DNA of 64,000 nt from Alteromonas sp. 1_MG-2023 (GCF_030547075.1 NZ_JAUOQH010000008.1:124001-188000); one strand, 5' to 3'; positions 28,894-37,450 are shown, numbered from the stretch's first letter. Numbers and translations: made by a program. Notes: generated by a model not told the origin, from the letters alone.

Positions 28894-29496
28894 TTAGGCC
28901 CCGGAAGCCTTATCTTGCGCGCGCTTTTTAAGTTGCTGCGTTTGCAAATGCAAGCTGGCACGAACAAGCAATTCTTGATCTTGCTCTCGGATGCTATTGA
29001 AAACAAAAGCTATATGGTAGCTATCCTCAACGTTCTCGCAAGTAATAACTTCCCCATAGCAAAATATGGCTGCCGCTTCTGTATCAAGAAATAATTTCAG
29101 TTCAGCTTGGCTGCCAATGTCCATGGTGGTCGGGCTTTTAATAATTACGCCACCTCCCCCGAGCTTTATTGTGCTAAAACGATGATCTGGTTCATCTTGC
29201 TGGTGCAAAATAAATGACATCATCAAATCTATTTTGCGGGCTTGGTGATTTAGATATTCAGCTAAAGATTCAGCATGATCGCTTAAATGACGTAACGGGC
29301 GAAGTGCTTGGGCTTCAATGCTGGCCATTTCACTGGCTACACGAAATGCGTAGGGCATGGCTTGCTCTAAACCCGCTTCAGTTGGCACGGTTTCACCTTC
29401 AGCAAGGGGTTTCACGTTAATATTAACGCTGTGCTGAATAGAGAAATACTCATCGAACTGGGCTTTTTTTTCTTCTAGGCTTAGGTTTTCCATCAT
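28894..29496 (-). CDS. PilZ-domain protein (possible cyclic-di-GMP receptor)
   Basis: A protein of about 200 residues. The N-terminal half is helical (FDEYFSIQHSVNINVKP to AEYLNHQARKIDLMMSFIL). The C-terminal half is a PilZ-like beta-barrel (FSTIKLGGGGVIIKSPTTMDIGSQAELKLFLD and ICYGEVITCENVEDSYHIAFVFNSIREQDQELLVR). The canonical RxxxR of c-di-GMP binders is not clear, while the D/N-x-S-x-x-G element is represented by IKLGGGGVII, so ligand binding is uncertain. ATG 29496 or 29493 follows GGGAG; the longer start at 29508 lies upstream of it. It sits 85 bp upstream of mfd on the same strand. Confidence 0.75.
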   Translation of the reverse strand: MMENLSLEEKKAQFDEYFSIQHSVNINVKPLAEGETVPTEAGLEQAMPYAFRVASEMASIEAQALRPLRHLSDHAESLAEYLNHQARKIDLMMSFILHQQDEPDHRFSTIKLGGGGVIIKSPTTMDIGSQAELKLFLDTEAAAIFCYGEVITCENVEDSYHIAFVFNSIREQDQELLVRASLHLQTQQLKKRAQDKASGA

Positions 29497-29600
29497 ATCT
29501 CCCGCCACTTATCTTGTACGGCCAGTAGCTTACACGTAGTATACGCACTTTACTATTTTGAGATTGCCCCGTCATCACACCTTTGGACTAAGCGCGCATT

Positions 29601-30815
29601 ATGTATTTCCCTCTTCCCGCTTTTATTGCTTATCGGTACGCGAAATCTGGCCCGGCGCAGTCGTCTAGCCAAAATAGTTTTGTTTCCTTTATCAATCGCT
29701 TTTCTGTTGCCGGTATTGCCCTTGGCCTAACGGCGCTAATTATTGTGCTTTCGGTAATGAACGGCTTTGAAGCCCAGTTAAAGCAGCGCATTTTGGGCAT
29801 AGTGCCCCATATTGAAATTAACGCGCCTGTTGATGAAAGTTTTGTAATGGGCTTGCCCAATGTGGTGGCAAGCATGCCGTTTCGAGAAGCCGAAGCGGTA
29901 GTGCAGTCTCGTTCCGATTTACGTGGTGTGCAAGTGCACGGGGTTCAAGCCGACAGCATGGTGCAGCACACCATGGTTGCTCACGAAATGCAGCAGGGCG
30001 ATTTTGCAAGCCTAACGGCAGGTAGCTACAACGCCATTATTGGTAGGGCGTTGTCTATACAGTTAAATGTTCGTGCTGGCGACAAGCTTCGGGTAATGGT
30101 GGCGGGTGCCAGCGTGTACACCCCATTTGGCCGCATGCCAAGCCAAAGATTAGTCACTATTTCAGGTGTGTTCGATATGGGCTCGCAAATGGATGACAAA
30201 GTTATTTATATGCAGCTTGATGATGTGAACCGGCTATTGCGAGATGTATCGGGCAAGAACACAGCTACCAGATTATTTTTAGACGATGCTTTTTTATATC
30301 AAGACACGCTCAAACCTATTGTTGAGGCTGATTTACCTGTACGTACGTGGCGCGAGCGACAAGGGCCTTTGTTCGATGCAGTAAAAATGGAAAAGAACAT
30401 GATGTTCTTAATGCTGCTGTTAATCATTGCAGTAGCGGCGTTTAATTTGGTTTCGTCTTTGGTGATGGTGGTGTCGGAAAAGCAGGGCGATATTGCGGTA
30501 TTACAAACCCAAGGCATGTTGCCTAGTACCATTATGACGGTATTTGTTTTAAATGGGCTGTTTAATGGCGTTAAAGGCGCGGGTATTGGATTAGTTGCAG
30601 GCGTGGTTATTACTTTACTGTTAAACCCAGTCATGAGTTTGCTGAATGTGCCCATTGCGTTGTCGTCAGACGGGCAGGGTTTACCCATTGATATGCACTG
30701 GCTGCAAATAGTTTTTGTAACGCTATTTTCATTGTTGCTTTGTATTGTGGCGAGTATTTACCCAGCTAGGCGTGCCATGAAAACCCAACCTTCGCAAGCA
30801 CTTCAAAACGAATAA
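29601..30815 (+). CDS. lolC: LolC/LolE-type lipoprotein-releasing ABC permease
   Basis: A 404-residue inner-membrane protein of the FtsX/MacB fold that lifts outer-membrane lipoproteins to LolA. It has the conserved N-terminus (FIAYRYAK, NSFVSFINRFSVAGIALGLTALIIVLSVMNGFEAQLKQRILGIVPHIE), a periplasmic domain (about 55-265), then three transmembrane helices with the coupling segment VSEKQGDIAVLQTQGM and the basic end YPARRAMKTQPSQALQNE. In most gammaproteobacteria lolC is followed by lolD and lolE; here a phosphoribosyltransferase follows instead, so the ATPase and second permease must be encoded elsewhere or this is a paralogue. Confidence 0.88.
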   Translation: MYFPLPAFIAYRYAKSGPAQSSSQNSFVSFINRFSVAGIALGLTALIIVLSVMNGFEAQLKQRILGIVPHIEINAPVDESFVMGLPNVVASMPFREAEAVVQSRSDLRGVQVHGVQADSMVQHTMVAHEMQQGDFASLTAGSYNAIIGRALSIQLNVRAGDKLRVMVAGASVYTPFGRMPSQRLVTISGVFDMGSQMDDKVIYMQLDDVNRLLRDVSGKNTATRLFLDDAFLYQDTLKPIVEADLPVRTWRERQGPLFDAVKMEKNMMFLMLLLIIAVAAFNLVSSLVMVVSEKQGDIAVLQTQGMLPSTIMTVFVLNGLFNGVKGAGIGLVAGVVITLLLNPVMSLLNVPIALSSDGQGLPIDMHWLQIVFVTLFSLLLCIVASIYPARRAMKTQPSQALQNE

Positions 30816-30853
30816 GTTAGTGAAATTGCCGTGCAAATTGCGGCGAAATTCAC

Positions 30854-30859
30854 TATAAT
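30854..30859 (+). promoter_or_regulatory. Possible -10 element upstream of the phosphoribosyltransferase
   Basis: An exact TATAAT in the 76-bp gap after lolC, 33 bp before the ATG at 30892. A weak -35 candidate (TGCAAA, 16-bp spacing) is present. Confidence 0.45.
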
Positions 30860-30891
30860 CGCGGTCTTTAAATTTCGGCCAGTGAGACGTC

Positions 30892-31458
30892 ATGAACAAG
30901 AATTTTATCACCTCGCAAGCGTTGCTTCAGGATTCCTTTCGTTTAGCAGCAAAGGTGTATGATGACGGGTTTCGCCCCGATTTCATCATTGGTATTTGGC
31001 GCGGTGGTGCTCCTATCGGCATAGCGGTACAAGAATACTTTGAGTTTAAAGACTATTCTACCGACCACATTGCGGTACGTACTTCTTCTTACTATGGCAT
31101 TAATAAGCAATCTAAAGAAATTCGTGTTCACGGTTTGCACTACCTAGTAGAAAACGCTGACGCAGAACACAAGCTACTTATTGTTGATGATGTTTTCGAT
31201 TCAGGCCGCAGTGTTGACGCGCTTATTCAGCAAATTCGCAAACTGATGCGTTTGAATATGCCAAAAGATATTCGTATTGCATGCCCGTGGTACAAGCCTC
31301 AGAACAACACTACTGACATAGTGCCTGATTACTATGTGAACGAAAGTGACGAGTGGTTAGTATTCCCACACGAAATCGCTGGGTTAAGCGAAGAAGAAAT
31401 TCGCGAAGGCAAAGGCGAACTAGCCGATGTAATGGATATCTTGTTCGACAAAAAGTAA
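30892..31458 (+). CDS. Hypoxanthine-type purine phosphoribosyltransferase
   Basis: A 188-residue type I phosphoribosyltransferase, expected to join a purine base to PRPP for salvage. The PRPP-binding signature is LLIVDDVFDSGRSVDAL (about 95-111). The N-terminal PDFIIGIWRGGAPIGIAVQEYF forms the diphosphate loop, and WLVFPHEI is the base-binding region. Similar proteins are annotated as hypoxanthine or xanthine phosphoribosyltransferases; the exact base preference cannot be decided here. A TATAAT and then a strong terminator at 31495 frame it as a single-gene unit. Confidence 0.85.
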   Translation: MNKNFITSQALLQDSFRLAAKVYDDGFRPDFIIGIWRGGAPIGIAVQEYFEFKDYSTDHIAVRTSSYYGINKQSKEIRVHGLHYLVENADAEHKLLIVDDVFDSGRSVDALIQQIRKLMRLNMPKDIRIACPWYKPQNNTTDIVPDYYVNESDEWLVFPHEIAGLSEEEIREGKGELADVMDILFDKK

Positions 31459-31480
31459 GCTCAAGCGCTAGCTCTTACAA

Positions 31481-31490
31481 AGACACCCAT
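31481..31490 (+). repeat. AGACACCCAT repeat, first copy
   Basis: An exact AGACACCCAT 22 bp after the phosphoribosyltransferase stop and just before its terminator. It is the leftmost member of the dispersed family seen in this window. Confidence 0.85.
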
Positions 31491-31494
31491 AATA

Positions 31495-31520
31495 AAAACC
31501 GCCAATCAGGCGGTTTTTTT
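31495..31520 (+). terminator. Rho-independent terminator
   Basis: AAAAACCGCC and GGCGGTTTTT pair around the loop AATCA, followed by more T. It ends the phosphoribosyltransferase transcript. Confidence 0.92.
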
Positions 31521-31530
31521 GTGCCTGTAA

Positions 31531-31748
31531 TTATCAAGACACCCATCTTTTTTCGGCATCCTCTTATCGAGACACCCATGTTAATTCGGCATCCTCTTAT
31601 CAAGACACCCATGTTGTTTCGAAGTTCTCTTATCAAGACATCCATGTTATTTCAGCATTCTCTTATCAAGACACCCATGTTAATTCGGCATCCTCTTATC
31701 GAGACACCCATGTTTATCTCACACCAGAATTAATGAGACACCCATCTT
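31531..31748 (+). repeat. 33-bp tandem array built on AGACACCCAT
   Basis: Seven head-to-tail units begin at 31531, 31564, 31597, 31630, 31663, 31696 and about 31730, each opening TTATCRAGACACCCATSTT and most closing with TTCGGCATCCTC-like sequence. The period is exactly 33 bp for six units and 34 for the last. Unit 4 has AGACATCCAT. As 33 is a multiple of three, one forward frame is open and would read an 11-residue repeat (LIKTPMLIRHP), but there is no ribosome site or plausible start, so I do not call a gene. Confidence 0.93.
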
Positions 31749-31781
31749 TTTGCTTATCAAAATAAGGTAGATGCCATTGTT

Positions 31782-32199
31782 ATTTTCTAAGGCTTTATAG
31801 ATGGGTGTCTTATTAAGTGGAGGTTGGTGTTCAAACGAGGCAATGCAAAAAACTCACATCAACTGCACGTTAATTAGCATGGGTGTCTCGCTAATGTTTT
31901 TGGGGTGCGCGACCACGTAGATCTAAATCACCTGGGACTGAACGGTGGGTGTTTCTATAACTCGTTAAGCGTGGGTGTCTTGTTTAGTTGATTTTCTAAG
32001 GCTTTATAGATGGGTGTCTTATTAAGTGGAGGTTGGTGTTCAAACGAGGCAATGCAAAAAACTCACATCAACTGCACGTTAATTAGCATGGGTGTCTCGC
32101 TAATGTTTTTGGGGTGGGCGACCACGTAAATCTAAATCACCTGGGACTGAACGGTGGGTGTTTCTATAACTCGTTAAGCGTGGGTGTCTTGTTTAGTTG
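31782..32199. repeat. 209-bp tandem duplication
   Basis: Two adjacent copies, 31782-31990 and 31991-32199, starting ATTTTCTAAGGC and ending TTTAGTTG. I see only two substitutions between them (near 31918 and 31930 of copy 1), so the duplication is recent. Each copy contains two exact ATGGGTGTCT, one GTGGGTGTCT and one GTGGGTGTTTCT, i.e. the AGACACCCAT family in minus orientation. A further GTGGGTGTCT follows at 32227-32236. Confidence 0.95.
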
Positions 32200-32248
32200 T
32201 CGTTCATAATGTCGAATCGAAAAAACGTGGGTGTCTTGTTAATTGTTG

Positions 32249-32890
32249 TTAGTTGTCGAAATAAAACTTGTCGTGGAAAGTGTAAACCCAGGTGGGCTGA
32301 TAGATGACGAGTAGGGTGATGGCCATGCCGTTAAGCAGGGCTTCGGGAAATACTAAAAGTGGGATGAGCAGTACGAAGTTGTCGTATATGACATCCCACG
32401 TATAAGCGCCTTCCATAAAGTAGTAACCCGCTAGTGCGCCTGTTTTAAGGGCAATGGTGAGCGCGCCGGGAAAGAAGGCGCACACAAAAATATACACGAA
32501 GAGTTGACGGGGTAACTTATGGAAAGCCACTAAATAAACAAGGTAAGTTACGGCCACAGGTAGCATAACCCCTAGCACCCCATTAACGCCTAGGGTGTGC
32601 CACTGCGCAAAGCCTGCTGCGGTAGCGCCTAATAACGCGAGAGTGCCAGCCAAAATAGCGTAACGAAACCCGAGCATAAGCGTAACAACACTCAAACCAA
32701 CAAAATGAACATCTAAGCCTTCAAAAATGCCCACTTTGAAGATCCAAAACGCGAACAACGCAGCAGCGCTACCAAACAGCAAGTGCTGTTGGTGTTTGTC
32801 ACCCATTAGGCCTACAACAGAAATTTGTTTAATAACTCCGACAAGGGTTAAACAACATAAAGTAAGGCCAAGCCACTGCAGCGTTGTCAC
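32249..32890 (-). CDS. CbiM-like energy-coupling-factor transporter permease
   Basis: A 213-residue inner-membrane protein with six or seven hydrophobic helices. The segment GLDVHFVGLSVVTLMLGFRYAILAGTLAL and the late PEALLNGMAITLLV resemble the substrate-binding (S) component of CbiM-type ECF transporters, which usually take up cobalt or nickel. The N-terminal metal-binding MHI-like start of true CbiM is not present, so specificity is open. No ECF ATPases or T component are nearby. Its 3' end faces the repeat-filled spacer. Confidence 0.72.
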   Translation of the reverse strand: MTTLQWLGLTLCCLTLVGVIKQISVVGLMGDKHQQHLLFGSAAALFAFWIFKVGIFEGLDVHFVGLSVVTLMLGFRYAILAGTLALLGATAAGFAQWHTLGVNGVLGVMLPVAVTYLVYLVAFHKLPRQLFVYIFVCAFFPGALTIALKTGALAGYYFMEGAYTWDVIYDNFVLLIPLLVFPEALLNGMAITLLVIYQPTWVYTFHDKFYFDN

Positions 32891-32952
32891 ATGTTCTCCG
32901 TTCGTTAGTTGCTGTGTACTTTCAATTTGCTACACATTTTACTACACATTGC

Positions 32953-33762
32953 TTATTTACTGTACGTGGCCCAAATAGGCGCATGATCAGACGGTTTTTC
33001 AATACCGCGAAGTTCATAGTCTATTCCAGCATCACTCAGTCGTTTATGCATAGATGGGGTGGCTAAAATAAGATCAATACGTAAGCCGCGGTTATCATTA
33101 AATCCTTTCGAACGATAATCGAACCACGAGTATCTGTCGGTAGTATCTGGGTTCAATGTTCTAAAGCTGTCTTCAAAACCCCAATCCATTAATGTGTTCA
33201 ACCACACTCTTTCTTCCGGTAAAAAGCTGCATTTTCCCGTGCGTAACCAGCGTTTTTTGTTCTCTTCACCAATACCTATATCAGAATCGGTGTGAGAGAT
33301 ATTCACATCGCCCATCACGATGACATTTTCATCAGGGTTATGATGGGTGTCTAGATAAGTCATTAGGTCTTTATAGAACTTACGTTTTGCTGGGTATTTA
33401 GTTTCGTGCTTTTCGTTTTCGCCTTGTGGGAAGTAACCATTTAATACGGTAACTGGCTGGCCATCGTTGTCTGTGGTTTTCAAGATTATCATACGACGCT
33501 GTGCGTCTTCTTCATCAGTAGGAAAACCCATAAGCACCGATTCAGGCTCTTTTTTCGCTAAAAAAGCAACGCCGTAGTGACTTTTCTGACCATGAAAATA
33601 AACGTGATAACCCATGGCTTCTACTGCTTCAACAGGAAACTGTTCGTTGTGCACTTTTATTTCCTGCAGGCCAATAATGTCAGGCTGATGTGCATCTATT
33701 AATGCTTGAAGTTGATGAAGACGGGCGCGAATGCCATTGATATTAAATGAGATTACTTTCAT
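32953..33762 (-). CDS. xthA: Exodeoxyribonuclease III / AP endonuclease
   Basis: A 269-residue DNA-repair enzyme that cuts 5' to abasic sites and removes 3' blocks. Active-site elements of the EEP fold are all visible: [10 protein letters not shown] (Asn7), GLQEIKV (Glu), [25 protein letters not shown] (Asp/Asn), [10 protein letters not shown] (Asp) and the terminal [11 protein letters not shown] (Asp-His). Length matches E. coli XthA (268). The gene carries one AGACACCCAT copy (33343-33352, coding strand) encoding part of a loop ([11 protein letters not shown]) before the catalytic GDVN. Confidence 0.97.
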   Translation of the reverse strand: MKVISFNINGIRARLHQLQALIDAHQPDIIGLQEIKVHNEQFPVEAVEAMGYHVYFHGQKSHYGVAFLAKKEPESVLMGFPTDEEDAQRRMIILKTTDNDGQPVTVLNGYFPQGENEKHETKYPAKRKFYKDLMTYLDTHHNPDENVIVMGDVNISHTDSDIGIGEENKKRWLRTGKCSFLPEERVWLNTLMDWGFEDSFRTLNPDTTDRYSWFDYRSKGFNDNRGLRIDLILATPSMHKRLSDAGIDYELRGIEKPSDHAPIWATYSK

Positions 33763-33811
33763 AAAGGCTTCTTATAAAACGGAATTGATTAATTCTAACA
33801 GAATGCTAAGT

Positions 33812-34489
33812 TTAACTTAATGTCTGTGATGGCAAAGTCGTGCTTTTTCCTACTGCAATCAGGTAATCAAACCACAGATTAGCATCACTAATAATAGCAT
33901 CGGCTAGGTCTTGGGTATTGGTGTGGGTTAATTCGTTACGTTCAATTAACTGGGGCAATAAACTGGTTACGCTGAGTTTGAATTCTGGCCACACTTTGGC
34001 GTACTGCGCCATGGTTTTATAATAATGAGTAGGAAAGGTGGTACCCGCTTTTTCTAACCGTCGAGTAATGATATTCGCCCCCATTGACGACCCTAGCCAT
34101 ACATACATGGCGGCAATAGCAGATGAAAGTGCGGTATTAAAATCGGGTGAGTTTACGTCGCGTAACTTATTATTAAATGTGGCTTCCGATGCACTCATGC
34201 ACGCTAAATCGTCATCAAGAGCAGTTAAAATATTGTTGTCTTCAAAATGACTAACTAAAGGCTGTAGCGAAGGGTAAAGCTCAACTGCTTCATCAATAAC
34301 TAGCAAACAATGCTGGTGGAATTGCTGCATTACACACAGCACTTTTAGGTAGTTGTGACTATGCTCGTTAATTAACTCGTTAGCAGTTAAGCCCATCATG
34401 TTATGAAATAGCGCAAAGGGGGGGCTTTGTTCTAGTGCTTCGTGCTTACTATGGGTTTTCGCTTTCAGGTCGTTAAAGAGGTTTTGCAT
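33812..34489 (-). CDS. Biliverdin-producing heme oxygenase
   Basis: About 225 residues, helical, of the bacterial heme oxygenase family: it opens heme to biliverdin, CO and iron. The proximal histidine region is LKAKTHSKHEALEQSPPF, and the distal helix is YVWLGSSMGANIITRRLEK, the GSS-x-G feature of BphO-like enzymes. The open frame begins at a TTG at 34573, but the ATG at 34489 (MQNLFNDLKAKTH) gives the usual family start; neither has a strong ribosome site. No bacteriophytochrome or hemin transporter gene is adjacent, so its purpose (iron release or chromophore supply) is not shown. Confidence 0.82.
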   Translation of the reverse strand: MQNLFNDLKAKTHSKHEALEQSPPFALFHNMMGLTANELINEHSHNYLKVLCVMQQFHQHCLLVIDEAVELYPSLQPLVSHFEDNNILTALDDDLACMSASEATFNNKLRDVNSPDFNTALSSAIAAMYVWLGSSMGANIITRRLEKAGTTFPTHYYKTMAQYAKVWPEFKLSVTSLLPQLIERNELTHTNTQDLADAIISDANLWFDYLIAVGKSTTLPSQTLS

Positions 34490-34708
34490 AGAGGTTTTGG
34501 GCTTAGCCTTAAGCTGTAGATTAGGTTGTAACGAACAGGCGGTAATAATATTGGTCGAAACGAATGTTTTCAACTTGAATGTTTGCAGTTGCTGCTTGGT
34601 GAATAAGCTTAACTAGCTAACAAGTTTACTCGATTAATAAGTTTTGCTATTTGGCGACGCAAGCCGCAAAGGGTATACTTAGCGCCTCTCAACTATAAGG
34701 TAATTTTT

Positions 34709-35113
34709 GTGTTTCCAGATACTGCAACCGCCACTTTAAACGATACCGTGTTAGCGCAAGCTAAAAATTTGTCAGCTGAAGACAGGCAAATGCTGGTAAT
34801 TAGCTATGTACCAAAAGCGAAAGAAATATGGCTAATTCAAGGTACAGAAGGCTTTGTTATGCTGGAAGACAACGACACTACTAGGTTACCAGTATTTCCT
34901 CATAATAATTTGGCGCAAGCGTGGCTAGACGATAACCAAATTACAGGTACTTGTGTTGCAGTGCCTTTTGACGAATTCACCACCACTTGGTTGCCAGGGC
35001 TTACGAAAAATGGTGTGGAACTGGTTATGTTCCCTACCTCTGCTGATGCAGAAAATTTGGTGATGACAGCAGAAGAACTAAGCGCTGAATTCAGCGCCGA
35101 TGCTAGTGCCTAA
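34709..35113 (+). CDS. DUF2750-type protein of unknown function
   Basis: A 134-residue soluble protein with a GTG start preceded by AAGG at 8-nt spacing. The sequence WLIQGTEGFVMLEDNDTTRLPVFPHNNLAQAWL and WLPGLTKNGVELVMFP matches the DUF2750 layout, in which a short beta region ends in an LP[VL][FW]P motif. No catalytic residues are known. It is transcribed divergently from the heme oxygenase gene and precedes sufE with a 240-bp gap. Confidence 0.65.
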   Translation: MFPDTATATLNDTVLAQAKNLSAEDRQMLVISYVPKAKEIWLIQGTEGFVMLEDNDTTRLPVFPHNNLAQAWLDDNQITGTCVAVPFDEFTTTWLPGLTKNGVELVMFPTSADAENLVMTAEELSAEFSADASA

Positions 35114-35355
35114 ATACAATACTTTGTTTAGAACTTAGAACGCTTAGTGTTTGAATTTCCTTATTTAGATTTGATTGCTTAGTGAGTTTGATGAGTAATA
35201 TTGATCAGATTCTATCGATTAAGCCTAAAGTACAACCTAAGTGACTTAGAGGTAAAGCCAAGTACTCGAGCTAAATGTTCTAGCTAAAATGTTTTCGCCA
35301 AAAGTAAGGGTAAAACACCAACACACATCGTGGCGAGTAGCTTAAACTGAAATGT

Positions 35356-35820
35356 ATGACTGAAAAATCACCTGAGTTACTTCTACCCATAGCGCAAACC
35401 GTGGCTAACGCCAAGGGCTGGGATGGCGCTACCCGAGCTATTATGCTTGCAGGCAAACAGCTTATCGCTTTGCCCGAATCGGTACGAACTGAATCGTCAT
35501 TTGTACCTGGCTGCGAAAGTAAAGTTTGGGTGGCACGTGTGCCTTTTAATGAATTCGAGGGCGGGCTTTCAGTAGAGTCTCTTTTAAAAGAGACTCTCTC
35601 AAAAGAAAGGCATGAAGATATTATTGCTGCCTACTCACCAAGTAAGATTATTCGAGGGGTATTAGCGGTATTGCTAGAAAAAGCCAACAGCCTTTCCGAT
35701 AAGCAAAGAAAGGCATATGACTTTGCGCAGTATATGAGTGCATGTAATTTACAGCGCCACTTAAGCCAGTCTAGAGGGAATGGCATTTTAAGTGTATTGC
35801 GCCGCTTAAATGACTTATAA
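35356..35820 (+). CDS. sufE: SufE-family sulfur acceptor
   Basis: A 154-residue protein that takes persulfide sulfur from a cysteine desulfurase for Fe-S cluster assembly. The acceptor cysteine is C53 in SSFVPGCESKVWVA, at the conserved GC[EQ]S-x-VW motif, and the C-terminal ACNLQRHLSQSRGNGI matches the family. It could be SufE or CsdE; no desulfurase is nearby to decide. Its 3' end overlaps the converging glycosyltransferase gene by 6 bp. Confidence 0.93.
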   Translation: MTEKSPELLLPIAQTVANAKGWDGATRAIMLAGKQLIALPESVRTESSFVPGCESKVWVARVPFNEFEGGLSVESLLKETLSKERHEDIIAAYSPSKIIRGVLAVLLEKANSLSDKQRKAYDFAQYMSACNLQRHLSQSRGNGILSVLRRLNDL

Positions 35821-37152
35821 ATTCTGGTTTTTTGCTTCAATCCACTGAGACATATATTTACTGGCATTGAGTGTTTGATGCCACAACAGCCCTTGCAAAA
35901 ACAAACTACTACGGTGGGAGTTTACATCCTTGGCTATGCTTGCCGTAAGCTCAGCCAAGGTTTCGACTTCCTTATCATTTTCATAATCGTGAAATAAGTT
36001 AAGACCTGTTTGGCTCGCTAATGCCCACTCACTTTGATTGTTATAAAGCCGCGCTGCATTAACGGCAAAGTCTTCTGCCGTTTCACAAATTGTTCCTCCC
36101 CAAACTGGTGATGATGTAGCCTCAAGGTTTTCATTAGCATTGTTAAGTGCCGAAATACCTTCAGCCCCAACCCACGTTGTAAGGGTAGGGGTTTCACAGT
36201 GCATGGCTTCTAGTATTTTACCTTTAATGCCAGCCCCAAAACGGAGCGGCGCGATTAATAATCGTGCGTTCGCGATCACCTCTTCTGCATCTTCGGCCCA
36301 ACCATCTATATAAAAGCCACTTTTAGGATTATGTAATTGAGTGGCTTTTTTGGGGGGATAAGCACCATAAATATGCAGGTTCGCGTTAGGCAATACCTTT
36401 CTAATAGCAGGCCAGATGGTTTGTTTCAGCTGTAACACCGCATCCCAATTTGGGGCATGGCGAAAGTTACCAATAGTAACAATATCGTTTCGCTGCTCGA
36501 AACTGGGTAATTTTTTCTTTAACGGCGCTACGCTAAGGGGATGATAATAAAGCTGCTGCGCGGGTACCTGATAGTGATCAGTCAGTAGGGCATATTCTGT
36601 GCGAGAAATTACCAAAGTGATATCGCTGCGTAAAATGGAAGCAATTTCCCGTTGGGCTAAGGCAGTATTATAGTCAGCGTTTTTCGCAGCGTTTGCGATA
36701 GGCAGAATAGGTGTATTAAGCGATGAAGTGGCGATGCCTTTGGATGCCCGCAATGCATTGTCTTGTGCCTTAACCGCATCGTGTCTTGCTTGGCGCAAGC
36801 TGTGTACATCTTCAGTGTTCAAAATGCGAATAGCACAAGGGCAAGCGTCTTTTACTCGCCAAGAAAATTGCTCTTCAGTCATGTATCTGTCGAAAATAAC
36901 CACATTCGGTGATAACTGAGCTATTCGTTCGTTAAAACTACTACAATTAAGGGCTATCGCTTCACTTTTTACATTAAGTGATTCTAAATCTATTTTATGC
37001 GGGCTATCAGTCGCAGCAGTCATAAAAGTAACTTGATGACCATGGCGTAGAAAGTGATTAATGAGTGCCAGCATATTTTGGCCAGCGGCAGAAGAGTTGG
37101 GCTCTGGCCATACATAGCCGATTACCACAACCTGCATTATGTCGTTTGACAT
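35815..37152 (-). CDS. Glycosyltransferase (GT-B, Glyco_trans_1_4 type)
   Basis: A 445-residue protein with N-terminal VVVIGYVWPEPNSSAAGQNMLALINHF and a donor-site region IAPLRFGAGIKGKILEAMHCETPTLTTWVGAEGI, typical of GT4-like transferases that modify cell-surface glycans. Between them lie a Rossmann-like acceptor domain (about 1-190) and VTIGNFRHAPNWDAVLQL, the start of the donor domain. AGGTAAC precedes the ATG. It lies alone, 6 bp into the converging sufE end, with no other sugar genes around, so its pathway is unclear. Confidence 0.8.
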   Translation of the reverse strand: MSNDIMQVVVIGYVWPEPNSSAAGQNMLALINHFLRHGHQVTFMTAATDSPHKIDLESLNVKSEAIALNCSSFNERIAQLSPNVVIFDRYMTEEQFSWRVKDACPCAIRILNTEDVHSLRQARHDAVKAQDNALRASKGIATSSLNTPILPIANAAKNADYNTALAQREIASILRSDITLVISRTEYALLTDHYQVPAQQLYYHPLSVAPLKKKLPSFEQRNDIVTIGNFRHAPNWDAVLQLKQTIWPAIRKVLPNANLHIYGAYPPKKATQLHNPKSGFYIDGWAEDAEEVIANARLLIAPLRFGAGIKGKILEAMHCETPTLTTWVGAEGISALNNANENLEATSSPVWGGTICETAEDFAVNAARLYNNQSEWALASQTGLNLFHDYENDKEVETLAELTASIAKDVNSHRSSLFLQGLLWHQTLNASKYMSQWIEAKNQNL

Positions 37153-37243
37153 CGTTACCTGAAATTACTATTTAGAAAGCGCAAAATAGTAGCACAGAGG
37201 GAAATAAAGGAAATGAAACTCTGTGATGAGTAGCAAATTCGAT

Positions 37244-37343
37244 GCTGTGTCTAAAGGGCTGCACCTTAAGGACTGCACCTAAAGGGGCGGTACCTAAACG
37301 AGCGGTACCTATAGGCGCTGTACCTAAAGAGCTATACGTAAAT
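37244..37343. repeat. Degenerate tandem repeat, 14-16-bp unit
   Basis: Seven imperfect head-to-tail units such as GCTGCACCTTAAGG, ACTGCACCTAAAGG, GCGGTACCTAAACGA, GCGGTACCTATAGGC and GCTGTACCTAAAGA. Two central units carry the palindrome GGTACC. Confidence 0.75.
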
Positions 37344-37444
37344 TAGTGGTTACTTCCTATTGAGATCACATTCAATGACTACTAATGTATTGCTTACTAT
37401 ACGAAAGTTAAAGCATTCTGATTAGCTAGGCTAAAAATTCACGC

Positions 37445-37450
37445 TATAAT
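37445..37450 (+). promoter_or_regulatory. Possible -10 element of the HDOD gene
   Basis: TATAAT in the context ACGCTATAATGA, about 117 bp upstream of the HDOD start. The -35 region (TTAGCT, 17-bp spacing) is a weak match. Confidence 0.45.

Noticed and set aside
31353..31733. 126-residue plus-strand frame with 11-residue peptide repeats
   Set aside because: Its first third overlaps the phosphoribosyltransferase gene in another frame, it crosses that gene's terminator, and it lacks a ribosome site; the open frame results from the 33-bp period.
31531..31748. Possible CRISPR array
   Set aside because: Units are contiguous 33-bp direct repeats without unique spacers, and no cas gene is present; it is a tandem array of the dispersed repeat.
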